This document shows positions 33,915 through 42,145 of a stretch of DNA of 64,000 bases, in pieces. The notes under the pieces were generated by a model that did no database searches, was not told where the DNA came from, and was given only the letters and a program-made list of their open reading frames with translations. Both the position numbers and the translations under genes were made by a program. Numbering within the stretch: the first letter of the stretch is position 1; every line of letters begins with the position of its first letter. The DNA is from JABCZZ01 sp964454545 (GTDB lineage: Bacteria > Pseudomonadota > Alphaproteobacteria > Rickettsiales > JABCZZ01). The stretch spans positions 27,790 to 91,789 of the forward strand of contig CAYVTI010000003.1 of assembly GCA_964454545.1 (NCBI GenBank). Reading direction: 5' to 3'.

Positions 33915-35003
33915 ATGAAATCACCCTTGTTTGATCCTGTCAAAGCCGGATCGCTTACGTGGCCGAACCGTATCGTCATGGCGCCGCTTACGCGCGGGCG
34001 CGCAACGCCGGACGGCGTGCCGACGGCCATGATGGCCGAATATTACAGGCTGCGTGCGGATGCCGGGCTTATCATTTCGGAAGCTACGGCTATTTCACGG
34101 CAAGGGTACGGCTGGGTGCGCGCGCCGGGCATATTTACCGATGCGCATGAGCATGGCTGGCGGATGGTGACCAACGCCGTGCACGAGGCGGGCGGGCGCA
34201 TATATCTGCAGCTGTGGCATATGGGGCGGGTGTCGCACCCGGATTTTCAGAACGGCAGGCTGCCTGTCGGGCCTTCCGCGGTTGCCGCCGAGGGAGAAAC
34301 CATCACTCCCTATGGTAAAAAAACTTACGTGGTTCCGCATGTGCTGGACATCAACGAGATTGCTGCCATCATACAGGATTACATCATGGCGGCAACGCGT
34401 GCCATACGCGCCGGTTTTGACGGGGTGGAAATCCATGCGGCCAACGGCTATCTGCTCGATCAATTTCTGAGGGACTGCACCAATAAGCGCGAGGATAAAT
34501 ATGGTGGCTCCATACAGAACCGTGCCCGTTTCCTGCAACAGGTGGTACAAGCGGTGGTCAACACGATCGGCGCGAGTAAAATCGGCGTGCGCCTGTCGCC
34601 CACCAATCCCGGCAAGGGCATGAAGGACAGCGATCCGGCAACTTTGTTTACCTATGTCGCGGAAATGCTGAACGGTTTTAAACTTGCCTATCTCCATGTG
34701 CTGGAAGGATTGCCGGGGCATTATCTTGCTTCCGGCGGAGACAGGATATCGCCTGCGATGCGCGAGGCATTCAAAGGCGTTTTCGTGGCCAATGCCGGAT
34801 ATGACAAGGCTATGGGCGAGCAGGCCGTAGAAAACGGTGATGCCGACGCCATCGCCTATGGCAGGCCGTTTATCGCCAACCCCGATCTTGTCCGGCGGTT
34901 CGACACCGGCACGCCGCTCAATACCGCCGATCCGGCGACATTCTACACTCACGGCAGGGAAGGATATCTGGATTATCCGCTGATGGATACCAGGGTGGCA
35001 TAA
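33915..35003 (+). CDS. Old Yellow Enzyme family FMN-dependent alkene reductase
   Basis: A 362-residue TIM-barrel flavoprotein of the NemA/XenB group that reduces activated C=C bonds with NAD(P)H. The signatures are NRIVMAPLTRGRA, LQLWHMGRVSHPDFQ, the substrate-binding His-Asn pair in GVEIHAANGYLLDQFLRD, KYGGSIQNRARF, and the FMN-phosphate-binding AIAYGRPFIANPDL. AAGAAAAGAAG favours the ATG at 33915 over 33900. It starts only 15 bases after the MscS stop. Confidence 0.95.
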   Translation: MKSPLFDPVKAGSLTWPNRIVMAPLTRGRATPDGVPTAMMAEYYRLRADAGLIISEATAISRQGYGWVRAPGIFTDAHEHGWRMVTNAVHEAGGRIYLQLWHMGRVSHPDFQNGRLPVGPSAVAAEGETITPYGKKTYVVPHVLDINEIAAIIQDYIMAATRAIRAGFDGVEIHAANGYLLDQFLRDCTNKREDKYGGSIQNRARFLQQVVQAVVNTIGASKIGVRLSPTNPGKGMKDSDPATLFTYVAEMLNGFKLAYLHVLEGLPGHYLASGGDRISPAMREAFKGVFVANAGYDKAMGEQAVENGDADAIAYGRPFIANPDLVRRFDTGTPLNTADPATFYTHGREGYLDYPLMDTRVA

Positions 35004-35126
35004 GCGGGGAAGGAAATAAAAATCATGATAGTAATTAATATCAGGCGCTGGTTCATATTTGACTCCCGCTGCAATCGAGGGGTACTATAAAGCGCAAATC
35101 CCGCAAAGAAATCGTGCATAGTATTT

Positions 35127-35624
35127 ATGAACATACGTCGCCTTATCTTGCTGTCCGCCCTCTTGGTTTCCGCCTGCACGTTCACTCCGGAAAACGGGGA
35201 AATCAGGACGGAATTCCACCCGCCGTTCGTCTATCAGGCATGGCATACGGAGCATTATGCCCTGCAGAATGGTGATCCGGCCTGTGTGGTTTCTTCCGGG
35301 TCCGGCGGCATCGAGATCATTCTTGCCCGTGAGGGCGGGAATATCGAAACAGCCGCAAAGAGCAACCGGCCCATGCAGCCGGGATTCTGGCTGACTGTGA
35401 ATGCAGGCGGCAACACGTTCTATGCGTATGATACGTATTTCCATGAGCAGACCGCGCGCGCATTGGCAGACGCTCTTTCCAAAGGCGGCAAGGCTTATCT
35501 TGAATGGGCGGAAAACAGCCGCTGGCCGGGCGGCGCGCCGCAGCGCGCGCAGAACATCGTGAAGCTGGATGGCTTCAAGGAACAGCTGGATGCATGCCGC
35601 AATTACCTCATGTCGCGGAAATAG
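35127..35624 (+). CDS. Small lipoprotein of unknown function
   Basis: 165 residues. A lipoprotein signal peptide (MNIRRLILLSALLVSAC) has the lipobox LVSAC, so Cys17 is the likely lipidated residue. The mature part is mixed alpha/beta with three further Cys (ACVVSS, DACRNY) and an aromatic-rich middle (PGFWLTVNAGGNTFYAYDTY). It has no recognised domain, although the length and pattern are loosely like invasion-associated locus B-type periplasmic proteins. It is followed by an inverted-repeat element (35632-35709). Confidence 0.8.
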   Translation: MNIRRLILLSALLVSACTFTPENGEIRTEFHPPFVYQAWHTEHYALQNGDPACVVSSGSGGIEIILAREGGNIETAAKSNRPMQPGFWLTVNAGGNTFYAYDTYFHEQTARALADALSKGGKAYLEWAENSRWPGGAPQRAQNIVKLDGFKEQLDACRNYLMSRK

Positions 35625-35631
35625 ATGATTA

Positions 35632-35709
35632 TATGCTTTGGCATTATAGGGTCTGGATTGCTTCGCTGACGCTTGCAATGACGATTATGGGTATAGAGAC
35701 CAAAGCATA
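35632..35709. repeat. Palindromic intergenic repeat (78 bp)
   Basis: Perfect 10-bp terminal arms TATGCTTTGG (35632-35641) and CCAAAGCATA (35700-35709) enclose an inner pair ATTGC/GCAAT in GGATTGCTTCGCTGACGCTT. The core GGATTGCTTCGC...GCAATGACG is a motif seen repeatedly between genes in several alphaproteobacteria. The whole unit can fold into one long stem and may act as a transcription terminator between the lipoprotein gene and the peroxiredoxin-like gene. Confidence 0.65.
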
Positions 35710-35723
35710 AGAACAGGTCTGTT

Positions 35724-36347
35724 ATGTTTAAAAAGACGGCTAGATTGATTATCTTTGTAGCGCTGCTTGCCAATGTGGCAGGTGAGATTGCCTGCGCCGC
35801 AGAATTGGCTCCGGGCGACAAGGCGCCGGATTTTACCGCAAAAGCCGTGGATGGCGCGCAGGTCACGCTGTCATCATTCAGGGGCAAGACCGTGGTGCTG
35901 GACTGGGCGAATTACGGCTGCCCGTTTGATCATATGCACTATGCGAGCGGCAATCTTCCATTGCTTCAGAAAAAATATACTGGCAAGGGCGTCGTATGGC
36001 TCAGCGTCATGTCTTCCGCCCCCGGCAGGCAAGGCTATTTCACGCTGGTGGAATTCATGGTGGAGGATAAGAAAAATAACAACAACGCAACCCATGTACT
36101 GATGGACAGCGACGGCAAAATCGGCAGGCTCTACGGCGCAAAAACCACGCCGCATCTATTTGTCATAGATGCCAATGGAGTGGTGCAATATAACGGAGCG
36201 ATTGACAGCATACCCTCCACCGATCCGCAGTCGCTCGCCGAGGCGGTTCCTTACGCCGCCAATGCCATTGATGCGGTGCTTGCAGGGAAGAAGCCTGATC
36301 CTGCTTTTACGACGCCCTATGGATGCAGTGTGAAATATAATGACTAG
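35724..36347 (+). CDS. Secreted peroxiredoxin-like (AhpC/TSA, PRX_like) protein
   Basis: 207 residues with a signal peptide (MFKKTARLIIFVALLANVAG). A thioredoxin fold follows: APDFTAKAVDGAQVTLSSFRG, the redox site DWANYGCPFDHMHY with a single Cys at the peroxidatic position, and the cis-Pro region GRLYGAKTTPHLFVID. The active site form (G/ECPF, no CxxC) fits the PRX_like group. It probably detoxifies peroxide or handles thiols in the periplasm. It sits 9 bases ahead of the ABC ATPase gene and may be in its operon. Confidence 0.88.
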   Translation: MFKKTARLIIFVALLANVAGEIACAAELAPGDKAPDFTAKAVDGAQVTLSSFRGKTVVLDWANYGCPFDHMHYASGNLPLLQKKYTGKGVVWLSVMSSAPGRQGYFTLVEFMVEDKKNNNNATHVLMDSDGKIGRLYGAKTTPHLFVIDANGVVQYNGAIDSIPSTDPQSLAEAVPYAANAIDAVLAGKKPDPAFTTPYGCSVKYND

Positions 36348-36356
36348 CGTGGGAAA

Positions 36357-37121
36357 ATGAATCCATCGCCATCCATAGTGCTTTCCGTTGAGAACTTATG
36401 CAAGCGGTACGGCAGCACTATTGCGGTTGACGGAATCTCATTCAGCGTCCGCCGTGGCGAAATTGTGGGGCTGCTTGGGCCCAACGGCGCAGGCAAGACC
36501 ACGACCATCAACATGCTGCTCAGCGTTTTAAGTCCCAGTTCGGGGACGATCCGTATCGAAGATAAGGATATTGCGAAGCATCGCACGGAAGCGTTGTTGC
36601 GCACGAATTTCGCCGCCGTCTATGCGCCGCTGCCCGGTAACCTGACCGTAGCGCAGAATCTGCGCGTCTTCGGCCTTCTTTACAGCGTGCGGGAACTGAC
36701 GGAGCGTATAGATCTGTTGCTTAAGCAGTTCGATCTGGAAAAGTTCCGCAATATCAAATGTGGCGTGCTGTCATCGGGTGAGCAGATGCGCGTCTGTCTC
36801 GCGAAAGCGATGCTTAACCGCCCGTGCCTGTTGCTGCTTGACGAGCCGACCGGCTCTCTTGATCCCTCCCGCGCGCACGACATCCGGGTGAAAATTCAGG
36901 AGCTGGTCAGGGAAACGCATTGCGGCGTATTGTGGACATCGCACAATATGTATGAAGTCGAGGCAGTGTGCGACCGCGTGCTTTTTCTTTCCAAAGGCAG
37001 GATACTGCTTGAGGGCAATCCGAAAACGCTGCCGGGTGAGCACGGGCGGAAAACACTTGAAGAATTGTTTATCGCCGTCGCGCGCGAGCCGCTTGCGTTC
37101 GGGCAGGAGGATGCCGCATGA
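36357..37121 (+). CDS. ABC-2 type transporter ATP-binding protein
   Basis: A 254-residue cytoplasmic ATPase. The Walker A is GPNGAGKTT (about residues 40-48), the signature LSSGEQMR, the Walker B LLLLDEP, and the switch His is in LWTSHNMYEVE. The family resembles NodI/CcmA-type exporters. It overlaps the permease gene by four bases (ATGA). The substrate is not identifiable; drug, lipid or polysaccharide export are all possible. Confidence 0.95.
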   Translation: MNPSPSIVLSVENLCKRYGSTIAVDGISFSVRRGEIVGLLGPNGAGKTTTINMLLSVLSPSSGTIRIEDKDIAKHRTEALLRTNFAAVYAPLPGNLTVAQNLRVFGLLYSVRELTERIDLLLKQFDLEKFRNIKCGVLSSGEQMRVCLAKAMLNRPCLLLLDEPTGSLDPSRAHDIRVKIQELVRETHCGVLWTSHNMYEVEAVCDRVLFLSKGRILLEGNPKTLPGEHGRKTLEELFIAVAREPLAFGQEDAA

Positions 37122-37921
37122 ACATGAACCGCATATATGCCGTGGTATTGCGCCAGTTTTACCTGTTGCGCGAAAGCGTGTCGCGCATCGTGCCGCTTTT
37201 CGTCTGGTTCACTATCGATATCGTGCTCTGGGGCTTTCTGACGAAATATCTGGGTAACATCGCCGCCCCCGGCTTCAGCTTCGTGTCGGTGCTTCTGGGC
37301 GCGGTGCTGCTCTGGGACTTCCTCATCCGGGTAATGCAGGGCGTAACGATGGCGTTTTTCGAGGATGTCTGGGCGCGCAATTTTCTCAATATCTTCGCAA
37401 CCCCGATCACCCTGCCGGAATATCTTGCGAGCCTTGTGCTTTCCAGCATTATCACCAGCATGGTAGTGCTTGCCGTCATGATTATAGTAGCGAACATGGC
37501 TTTCGGCCTGCCGTTCTTTGCCTACGGCCTCATAATCGTGCCTTTTCTTTTCGTGCTGTTCCTGTTCGGGATTGCGCTGGGTATTTTCGGCTCCGCGATC
37601 GTGATGCGGCTCGGGCCTGCGGCGGAATGGTTCATCTGGCCGATACCGGCGCTTATCTCACCCTTTGCCTGCGTATTCTACCCGCTTGCGACCCTGCCGC
37701 ACTGGATGCAGGTTATCTCATATCTGCTTCCGCCTGCCTATGTGTTTGAAAACCTGCGCGCCATTACCCGGGGCGGCAGTGTCCCGGCGAACGATCTGCT
37801 CATTGGCGGCGGCATCGCGGTGATTTATATACTGGCCGCGTGCTGGTCATTCGTGCGCGTCTACCGCCATGCATTGCGCACTGGGCTTATTGCGCGTTAC
37901 AGCGCGGAGAGCCTGGGTTAA
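37118..37921 (+). CDS. ABC-2 type transporter permease
   Basis: A 267-residue inner-membrane protein with six predicted helices (for example VPLFVWFTIDIVLWGFLTKY, LIIVPFLFVLFLFGIALGIF) and the ABC-2 feature PIPALISPFACVFYPLATLP before the last helices. It pairs with the ATPase gene just upstream, overlapping it by four bases, to form a two-gene exporter. It ends 45 bases before the convergent quinone oxidoreductase gene. Confidence 0.94.
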   Translation: MNMNRIYAVVLRQFYLLRESVSRIVPLFVWFTIDIVLWGFLTKYLGNIAAPGFSFVSVLLGAVLLWDFLIRVMQGVTMAFFEDVWARNFLNIFATPITLPEYLASLVLSSIITSMVVLAVMIIVANMAFGLPFFAYGLIIVPFLFVLFLFGIALGIFGSAIVMRLGPAAEWFIWPIPALISPFACVFYPLATLPHWMQVISYLLPPAYVFENLRAITRGGSVPANDLLIGGGIAVIYILAACWSFVRVYRHALRTGLIARYSAESLG

Positions 37922-37965
37922 GTTGCTGGTTATGTCCCGGTTCAGAATTGCCAGAATCGTTTTCA

Positions 37966-38943
37966 TTATCCTTCCACTATTAACACCGTAGAGCCCGTAG
38001 TCCTGCGCGCTTCGAGAGCGCGGTGCGCCTGCGCGGCATCCTTAAGCGGATAGGTCTGATTTATGGAAACCTTCACGACACCTTTGGCGACCAGGGAAAA
38101 TAATGCCTTTGCGCTTTTCTGCAAATCCTCGCGTTTCCTTATATAAGTATAAAGGGTGGGGCGGGTGAGATAGAGCGAGCCTTTCTGCGCCAGGATTCCT
38201 ATAGATATCGGCGGAACGGCACCGGACGCGTTGCCGTAACTCACCATAAGTCCAAGCGGCGCGAGGCAGTCCAGGGACCGCTCAAACGTGTCCTTGCCTA
38301 TGCCATCATACACCACCGGCACGCCTTTGCCTTTGGTGATGTGTTTTACTTTTTCCGGAAATGTTTCCTGCGAAGTGACGATGACGTGCCTGCAGCCCGC
38401 CTTTTTTGCGGCCTTCACTTTTTCTGCGCCGCCGACGGTGCCGATGACAATTGCGCCCAAGTATTTCGCCCACTGGCATAGTATCTGGCCTACGCCGCCA
38501 GCAGCCGCGTGCACGAGGATGGTGTCGCCTTTCTTCACCTTGTATGTGCGCCTTATGAGGTATTCAGCGGTCATGCCCTTGAGCAAAACGGCGGCGGCGG
38601 TTTTATCATCAATGCCGCGCGGTATCTTCACCAGCCTTTCCGCAGGCCGGATTGCCATTTCGGCATAGGCGCCGATGGGATCGACATAGGCGACGCGATC
38701 CCCCGCCTTGAAATCGTTCACTTTTGCGCCTACGGCTTCGATAATGCCTGCGCCTTCCGAGCCCGGCGTAAAGGGGGTGGATATAGGATAAAGGCCGCTT
38801 CTGTGATAGATATCAATGAAATTAAGCCCCACCGCCGTATTGCGCATCAGCACTTCATGCGGCCCCGGGGCGCCGGTCTCCACTTCTTCCCAGCGGAGTT
38901 TTTCCGGGCCCCCGGTTTCATGGACGCGAATCGCATAGGGCAT
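37966..38943 (-). CDS. NADPH:quinone oxidoreductase (zinc-free MDR family)
   Basis: 325 residues of the medium-chain dehydrogenase superfamily. The N-terminus (AIRVHETGGPEKLRWEEVE) and GLNFIDIYHRSGLYP are typical of Qor. The cofactor loop is HAAAGGVGQILCQWAKYLGA, and the Cys-rich zinc lobe of alcohol dehydrogenases is absent. It reduces quinones or other carbonyls with NADPH. It is 11 bases from the acetyltransferase gene on the same strand. Confidence 0.95.
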   Translation of the reverse strand: MPYAIRVHETGGPEKLRWEEVETGAPGPHEVLMRNTAVGLNFIDIYHRSGLYPISTPFTPGSEGAGIIEAVGAKVNDFKAGDRVAYVDPIGAYAEMAIRPAERLVKIPRGIDDKTAAAVLLKGMTAEYLIRRTYKVKKGDTILVHAAAGGVGQILCQWAKYLGAIVIGTVGGAEKVKAAKKAGCRHVIVTSQETFPEKVKHITKGKGVPVVYDGIGKDTFERSLDCLAPLGLMVSYGNASGAVPPISIGILAQKGSLYLTRPTLYTYIRKREDLQKSAKALFSLVAKGVVKVSINQTYPLKDAAQAHRALEARRTTGSTVLIVEG

Positions 38944-38954
38944 AAGTCACTCCT

Positions 38955-39419
38955 TTAAATCTTCAAAGATTTATCCATCGGGTAATTCATCAATTCTTGT
39001 CCGCGCACTTCTACCACTTGCTGGGTTATGATACGGAATCCGTGTTTCTCAAAGAATGGGCGCGCAGTAATGCTTGCCTCAGTGAATATTCTCAGAATTC
39101 CCTGATTGTGAGCAGCTTCCTCGATTTGCCGTAGCAATGCACGCGCCACGCCCCTATGCTGATAATCTGGGTGCACATACATCATATCAATATGTCCGTC
39201 CGGTTCAAGATCGGCGAAGCCTGCGATGGTTTCGTCAATAACCGCAACCCATGTCGGACTGTTTACCCTCCTGAGCGCCCATTGTTTGCGATCCACCTGC
39301 GCCCAGGCGTTTGTCTGGGCATTACTGTAATTTCTGGCGGCAATTTCCCGGATCGATCTCAGGAAAAGGACAATAGTTGCATTCAAATCGTCTGGATGAT
39401 AAAGTCTTATGTACATCAA
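38955..39419 (-). CDS. GNAT acetyltransferase
   Basis: A 154-residue N-acetyltransferase with IRLYHPDDLNATIVLFLRSI at the N-terminus. The acetyl-CoA-binding motif A is DYQHRGVARALLRQIEEAA (about residues 85-103), and the C-terminal strand pair is ARPFFEKHGFRIITQQVVEV. It is close to the YafP/PhnO-like group. Two adjacent Met codons make the start 39419 or 39416. The substrate is unknown. Confidence 0.9.
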   Translation of the reverse strand: MMYIRLYHPDDLNATIVLFLRSIREIAARNYSNAQTNAWAQVDRKQWALRRVNSPTWVAVIDETIAGFADLEPDGHIDMMYVHPDYQHRGVARALLRQIEEAAHNQGILRIFTEASITARPFFEKHGFRIITQQVVEVRGQELMNYPMDKSLKI

Positions 39420-39500
39420 TACGAAGTGATTTACGATTTATCTATCGTAATATTACCTTGATCTTTTCGATATGCCTAGCAGATTTCGGGAGTTTATTTT

Positions 39501-39980
39501 ATGACTGAAACCTATTTTTACACCACGATGGAAACCCCGGTTGGTGAAATTGTGCTCACGTCGGACGGTAAAGCCATCACCGGCCTTTATACGGAAGGCT
39601 ATAAGCATTATGCGAAGTTCAAGAAAGGCGTGCATGATCCGAAGCCTTTCACGCAGGCCGTCAAGCAGCTCGGGGAATATTTCGAAGGCAAGCGCAGGGA
39701 TTTCGACCTGCCGCTCGCGCCTGCTGGCACAGAATTCCAGCAGCGGGTCTGGAAAGCGCTTTGCGGCATAGGCTATGGCAAGACGAAAAGTTACGGGGAA
39801 GTGGCGAAGACCGTCAGGAATCCCAAAGCGTCGCGCGCGGTGGGGATGGCGAACAACAAAAACCCGATCAGCATCATTGTCCCGTGTCACCGCGTGGTTG
39901 GCGCCGATGGCAGCCTCACCGGGTACGGCGGCGGGCTTAAGGCCAAAGAATGGCTGCTTCAGCACGAAGCTGCGCATTAA
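39501..39980 (+). CDS. ogt: Methylated-DNA--protein-cysteine methyltransferase
   Basis: A suicide DNA-repair enzyme that takes the methyl group from O6-methylguanine onto its Cys. The 159 residues have the helix-turn-helix region GTEFQQRVWKALCGIGYGKT, the Asn hinge, the active site IIVPCHRVVG, and the C-terminal GYGGGLKAKEWLLQHE. The length fits the Ogt type without an AraC-like Ada domain. No adjacent ada or alkA gene is seen. Confidence 0.96.
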   Translation: MTETYFYTTMETPVGEIVLTSDGKAITGLYTEGYKHYAKFKKGVHDPKPFTQAVKQLGEYFEGKRRDFDLPLAPAGTEFQQRVWKALCGIGYGKTKSYGEVAKTVRNPKASRAVGMANNKNPISIIVPCHRVVGADGSLTGYGGGLKAKEWLLQHEAAH

Positions 39981-40341
39981 TTCGCCATATTGGTCAATTT
40001 GCTTGATTTTGCGCTTCCGCTGCTCATGTGCTACTCCACTGCAGGTCTCAAAAAGATCTTCGCAGGGAATCCATAATTCGACCTTTATTGACCTGTCGTT
40101 TTTCCCGTGTATGCTTCCCGTGAGGTTAAGAGATTAACCTTGGGTCTTCAAAAGCCCGCGATGAACGGTAAATGGCATCAACCGTAAAATGATACCGTCC
40201 CCGATTTTGTCGGGTCGACGGCGCATATACAACAGGCTTCGGTCGAAAACGCCGTGGCTGTTTCATCGCAGCTTTTTGAACGACCCGATACCACCGGATT
40301 TTCCGGTGGTTTCCTTGAACCTTTACATCGGGAGCGTTACC
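39981..40341 (+). ncRNA. Candidate structured RNA / leader region
   Basis: No protein gene is convincing here. The segment 40123-40310 holds consecutive complementary arms. There is a hairpin AGGTTAA-GAGA-TTAACCT (40123-40140) and a bulged hairpin GGGTCTTCAAAAGCCC (40142-40157). ACGGT/ACCGT pair at 40165-40169 and 40181-40185. A three-way junction is closed by 40208-40217 with 40281-40290 (core CGGGTCG/CGACCCG), with arms ACGGCG/CGCCGT (40218-40223, 40250-40255) and GGCTG/CAGCT (40256-40260, 40269-40273). Last comes a 9-bp hairpin ACCACCGGA/TCCGGTGGT (40290-40310) before TTCCTT. CCCGA at 40200-40204 can pair with TCGGG (40210-40214), competing with the junction stem. It lies 20 bases upstream of a ribosome site for a small peptide. 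Confidence 0.4.
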
Positions 40342-40437
40342 ATGAAAGACTGTCTCTGCCTTATAGGCATTATCGTCATGCCGATACTCGGACTGGTCAC
40401 GGGCATCATTATCGGGTATGTCGCGTTTGCGCACTAA
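40342..40437 (+). CDS. 31-residue single-helix membrane peptide
   Basis: ATG 40342 follows a good ribosome site (GGGAG at 40330-40334, seven bases ahead). The peptide begins MKDCLCLIGIIVMPILG and is essentially one transmembrane helix, with two Cys near the N-terminus and a His at the end. A longer in-frame reading from 40189 would run through the hairpins and is not favoured. I do not recognise the family. Position behind a heavily structured leader suggests regulated expression. It is convergent with the osmC-like gene. Confidence 0.45.
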   Translation: MKDCLCLIGIIVMPILGLVTGIIIGYVAFAH

Positions 40438-40449
40438 ATTTCTCGACTT

Positions 40450-40857
40450 CTAGTCCCACGTAAATTCAATCGGCATCTCCAGCTCAGGGTGCAGACTTTT
40501 ATGCACCGGGCAGGTCATGGCGGCCTGCTGCAGCTTTTGTTTCTGTTCGTCGCCTAGTTTTCCCGGCACATGGATATGCACCGTGAGCCTGCCGATCCTG
40601 CGCTCCGGCCTGGCTATCATCTCTTTTTTCACCTGCGCCGTTGCGCCTTTTAAATCGATGCCGAGCGTTCTCGCGGCAATGCCCATGACTGTCAGCATGC
40701 AGGTGCCGAGCGCGGCCGCCACCAGATCGGTGGGGGAGAAGCTCTCTCCCTTGCCCATATTGTCCTTTGGCGCATCGGTGCCGAGCGCTGTGCCCGAAGG
40801 TTGATGAACCGCTCTGCAATGCAGTTCGCCCTGGTATTTTATGTCGATCATTACCAT
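40450..40857 (-). CDS. OsmC/Ohr family peroxiredoxin
   Basis: 135 residues. The redox Cys pair sits in AAALGTCMLTVMGIAA and MTCPVHKSLHPE, separated by about 60 residues as in OsmC/YhfA proteins, which reduce organic hydroperoxides. ESFSPTDLVAAALG is the family signature. Met1 and Met3 are both possible starts. The gene is divergent from the SRPBCC gene (68 bases between starts). Confidence 0.93.
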   Translation of the reverse strand: MVMIDIKYQGELHCRAVHQPSGTALGTDAPKDNMGKGESFSPTDLVAAALGTCMLTVMGIAARTLGIDLKGATAQVKKEMIARPERRIGRLTVHIHVPGKLGDEQKQKLQQAAMTCPVHKSLHPELEMPIEFTWD

Positions 40858-40925
40858 AATTTGCTTTTCATGTTTGATAGAATTATATTATTAAGTGTTA
40901 TTAACATAGCATAAGACAAAAACCT

Positions 40926-41435
40926 ATGAACAGCAATAATCCTGAATTCGTTATCAGCCGCACGTTCAATGCGCCGCGCGAACTGGTCTGGAAAGTATGG
41001 ACCATACCTGAACAGATGGCTGAATGGTGGGGACCGAAAGGTTTTTCCATCGGGAAATACAGCATGAATTTCCGCCTGGGCGGTACCTATCATTATTCCA
41101 TGCGCGCGCCGGACGGATCGATGATGTGGGGCAAGTTCCTGTACCAGGAAATTATTGCGCCGCAAAAAATGGTTTTCATCAATATGTTTTCAGATGCAGA
41201 AGGCGGCGTCACGCGCCATCCCTTCAGTCCGAGCTGGCCGCTGCAACTGCTCTCCACGGTCACTTTCGAGGAGACAGGCAATAGGACGAAAGTCACTATC
41301 CACTGGGCACCACTCAATGCAGCGCCTGAAGAAATCAAGACGTTTGCAGGCTCCATCGCAGGCATGGAACAGGGATGGGGCGGCACTCTGGATCAGCTGG
41401 AGGTCTATCTCGCAAAAGGGGCGGGGGCGGCGTAA
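40926..41435 (+). CDS. SRPBCC (AHSA1-like) domain protein
   Basis: 169 residues of the START/Bet v1-like fold. FVISRTFNAPRELVWKVWT and AEWWGPKGFSIGKYSMNFRL are characteristic of the activator-of-Hsp90-homologue group, and the C-terminal helix WGGTLDQLEVYLAK is also typical. These proteins bind small hydrophobic ligands; a function cannot be assigned. It is convergent with the O-methyltransferase gene, six bases apart. Confidence 0.92.
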   Translation: MNSNNPEFVISRTFNAPRELVWKVWTIPEQMAEWWGPKGFSIGKYSMNFRLGGTYHYSMRAPDGSMMWGKFLYQEIIAPQKMVFINMFSDAEGGVTRHPFSPSWPLQLLSTVTFEETGNRTKVTIHWAPLNAAPEEIKTFAGSIAGMEQGWGGTLDQLEVYLAKGAGAA

Positions 41436-41441
41436 TACAGT

Positions 41442-42101
41442 TTACCGCTTATAGGCTAGCACGACGCCGTCGGCTACCGTGAGCAGGCAGGTATCGATAC
41501 GCGGATCATCGCGCAGTTTGAGATTGAGGGCGCGCAGAGCGCGGGTGCTGGCGTCGTTTTCCGCCACGTCCGCGACAGCGCCGCCCCACAGCATGTTGTC
41601 GAAAGCAATCACTCCGTCGCGGCGCACCAGCTTCAGGCAGGCTTCGTAATAGCCGTCATAGCCAGGTTTATCCGCGTCGATGAAAGCGAGATCGAAGCTG
41701 CCTTCCTTGCCTTCCCTGAGCAGTGTATCAAGCGTTTCCTGCGCGGGAGCCAGCCGCAATTCTATCTTGTTCAGCACCCCCGCCTCGTGCCAGTAGCGCT
41801 TTGCAATGTCCGTCCACTCCCTGCTGATGTCGCAGCACAGAAGACGGCCTTTTTCCGGCAGGGCAAGCGCCATCGCGAGCGCGCTGTAGCCGGTGAACGT
41901 GCCTATTTCTATCACGTGGCGCGCGTTCGTGATGCGCACCAGCATTGAAAGAAATGCCGCCTCGTCGGGCGACACCTGCATCATATGCTGCGGCATGTGC
42001 ATTGTCTCTTCGCGCAGGTGCTGCTGCACTTCCGATTCGCGGGTGACAGTGGAGGTTACATAGCTTGCTACAAGATCAGGGAGAAAGGGATTGCTACTCA
42101 T
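41442..42101 (-). CDS. SAM-dependent O-methyltransferase (caffeoyl-CoA/catechol type)
   Basis: 219 residues of methyltransferase family 3. Motif I is HVIEIGTFTGYSALAMALALP and motif II DLAFIDADKPGYDGYYEACL (metal-binding Asp). VIAFDNMLWGGAVAD supplies the other metal ligands. It methylates a catechol-like hydroxyl with S-adenosylmethionine and a divalent cation. The native substrate is unknown. Confidence 0.94.
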   Translation of the reverse strand: MSSNPFLPDLVASYVTSTVTRESEVQQHLREETMHMPQHMMQVSPDEAAFLSMLVRITNARHVIEIGTFTGYSALAMALALPEKGRLLCCDISREWTDIAKRYWHEAGVLNKIELRLAPAQETLDTLLREGKEGSFDLAFIDADKPGYDGYYEACLKLVRRDGVIAFDNMLWGGAVADVAENDASTRALRALNLKLRDDPRIDTCLLTVADGVVLAYKR

Positions 42102-42145
42102 GACAAGACCTTATAAGTGGGATAACAGTAATAGCAAGCGGCTTT

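Noticed and set aside
40126..40434. 102-codon minus-strand frame over the structured segment near 40.2 kb
   Set aside because: It runs through all the complementary arms, has no ribosome site and no recognisable motif; the RNA-structure explanation accounts for more of the sequence, though a gene is not fully excluded.
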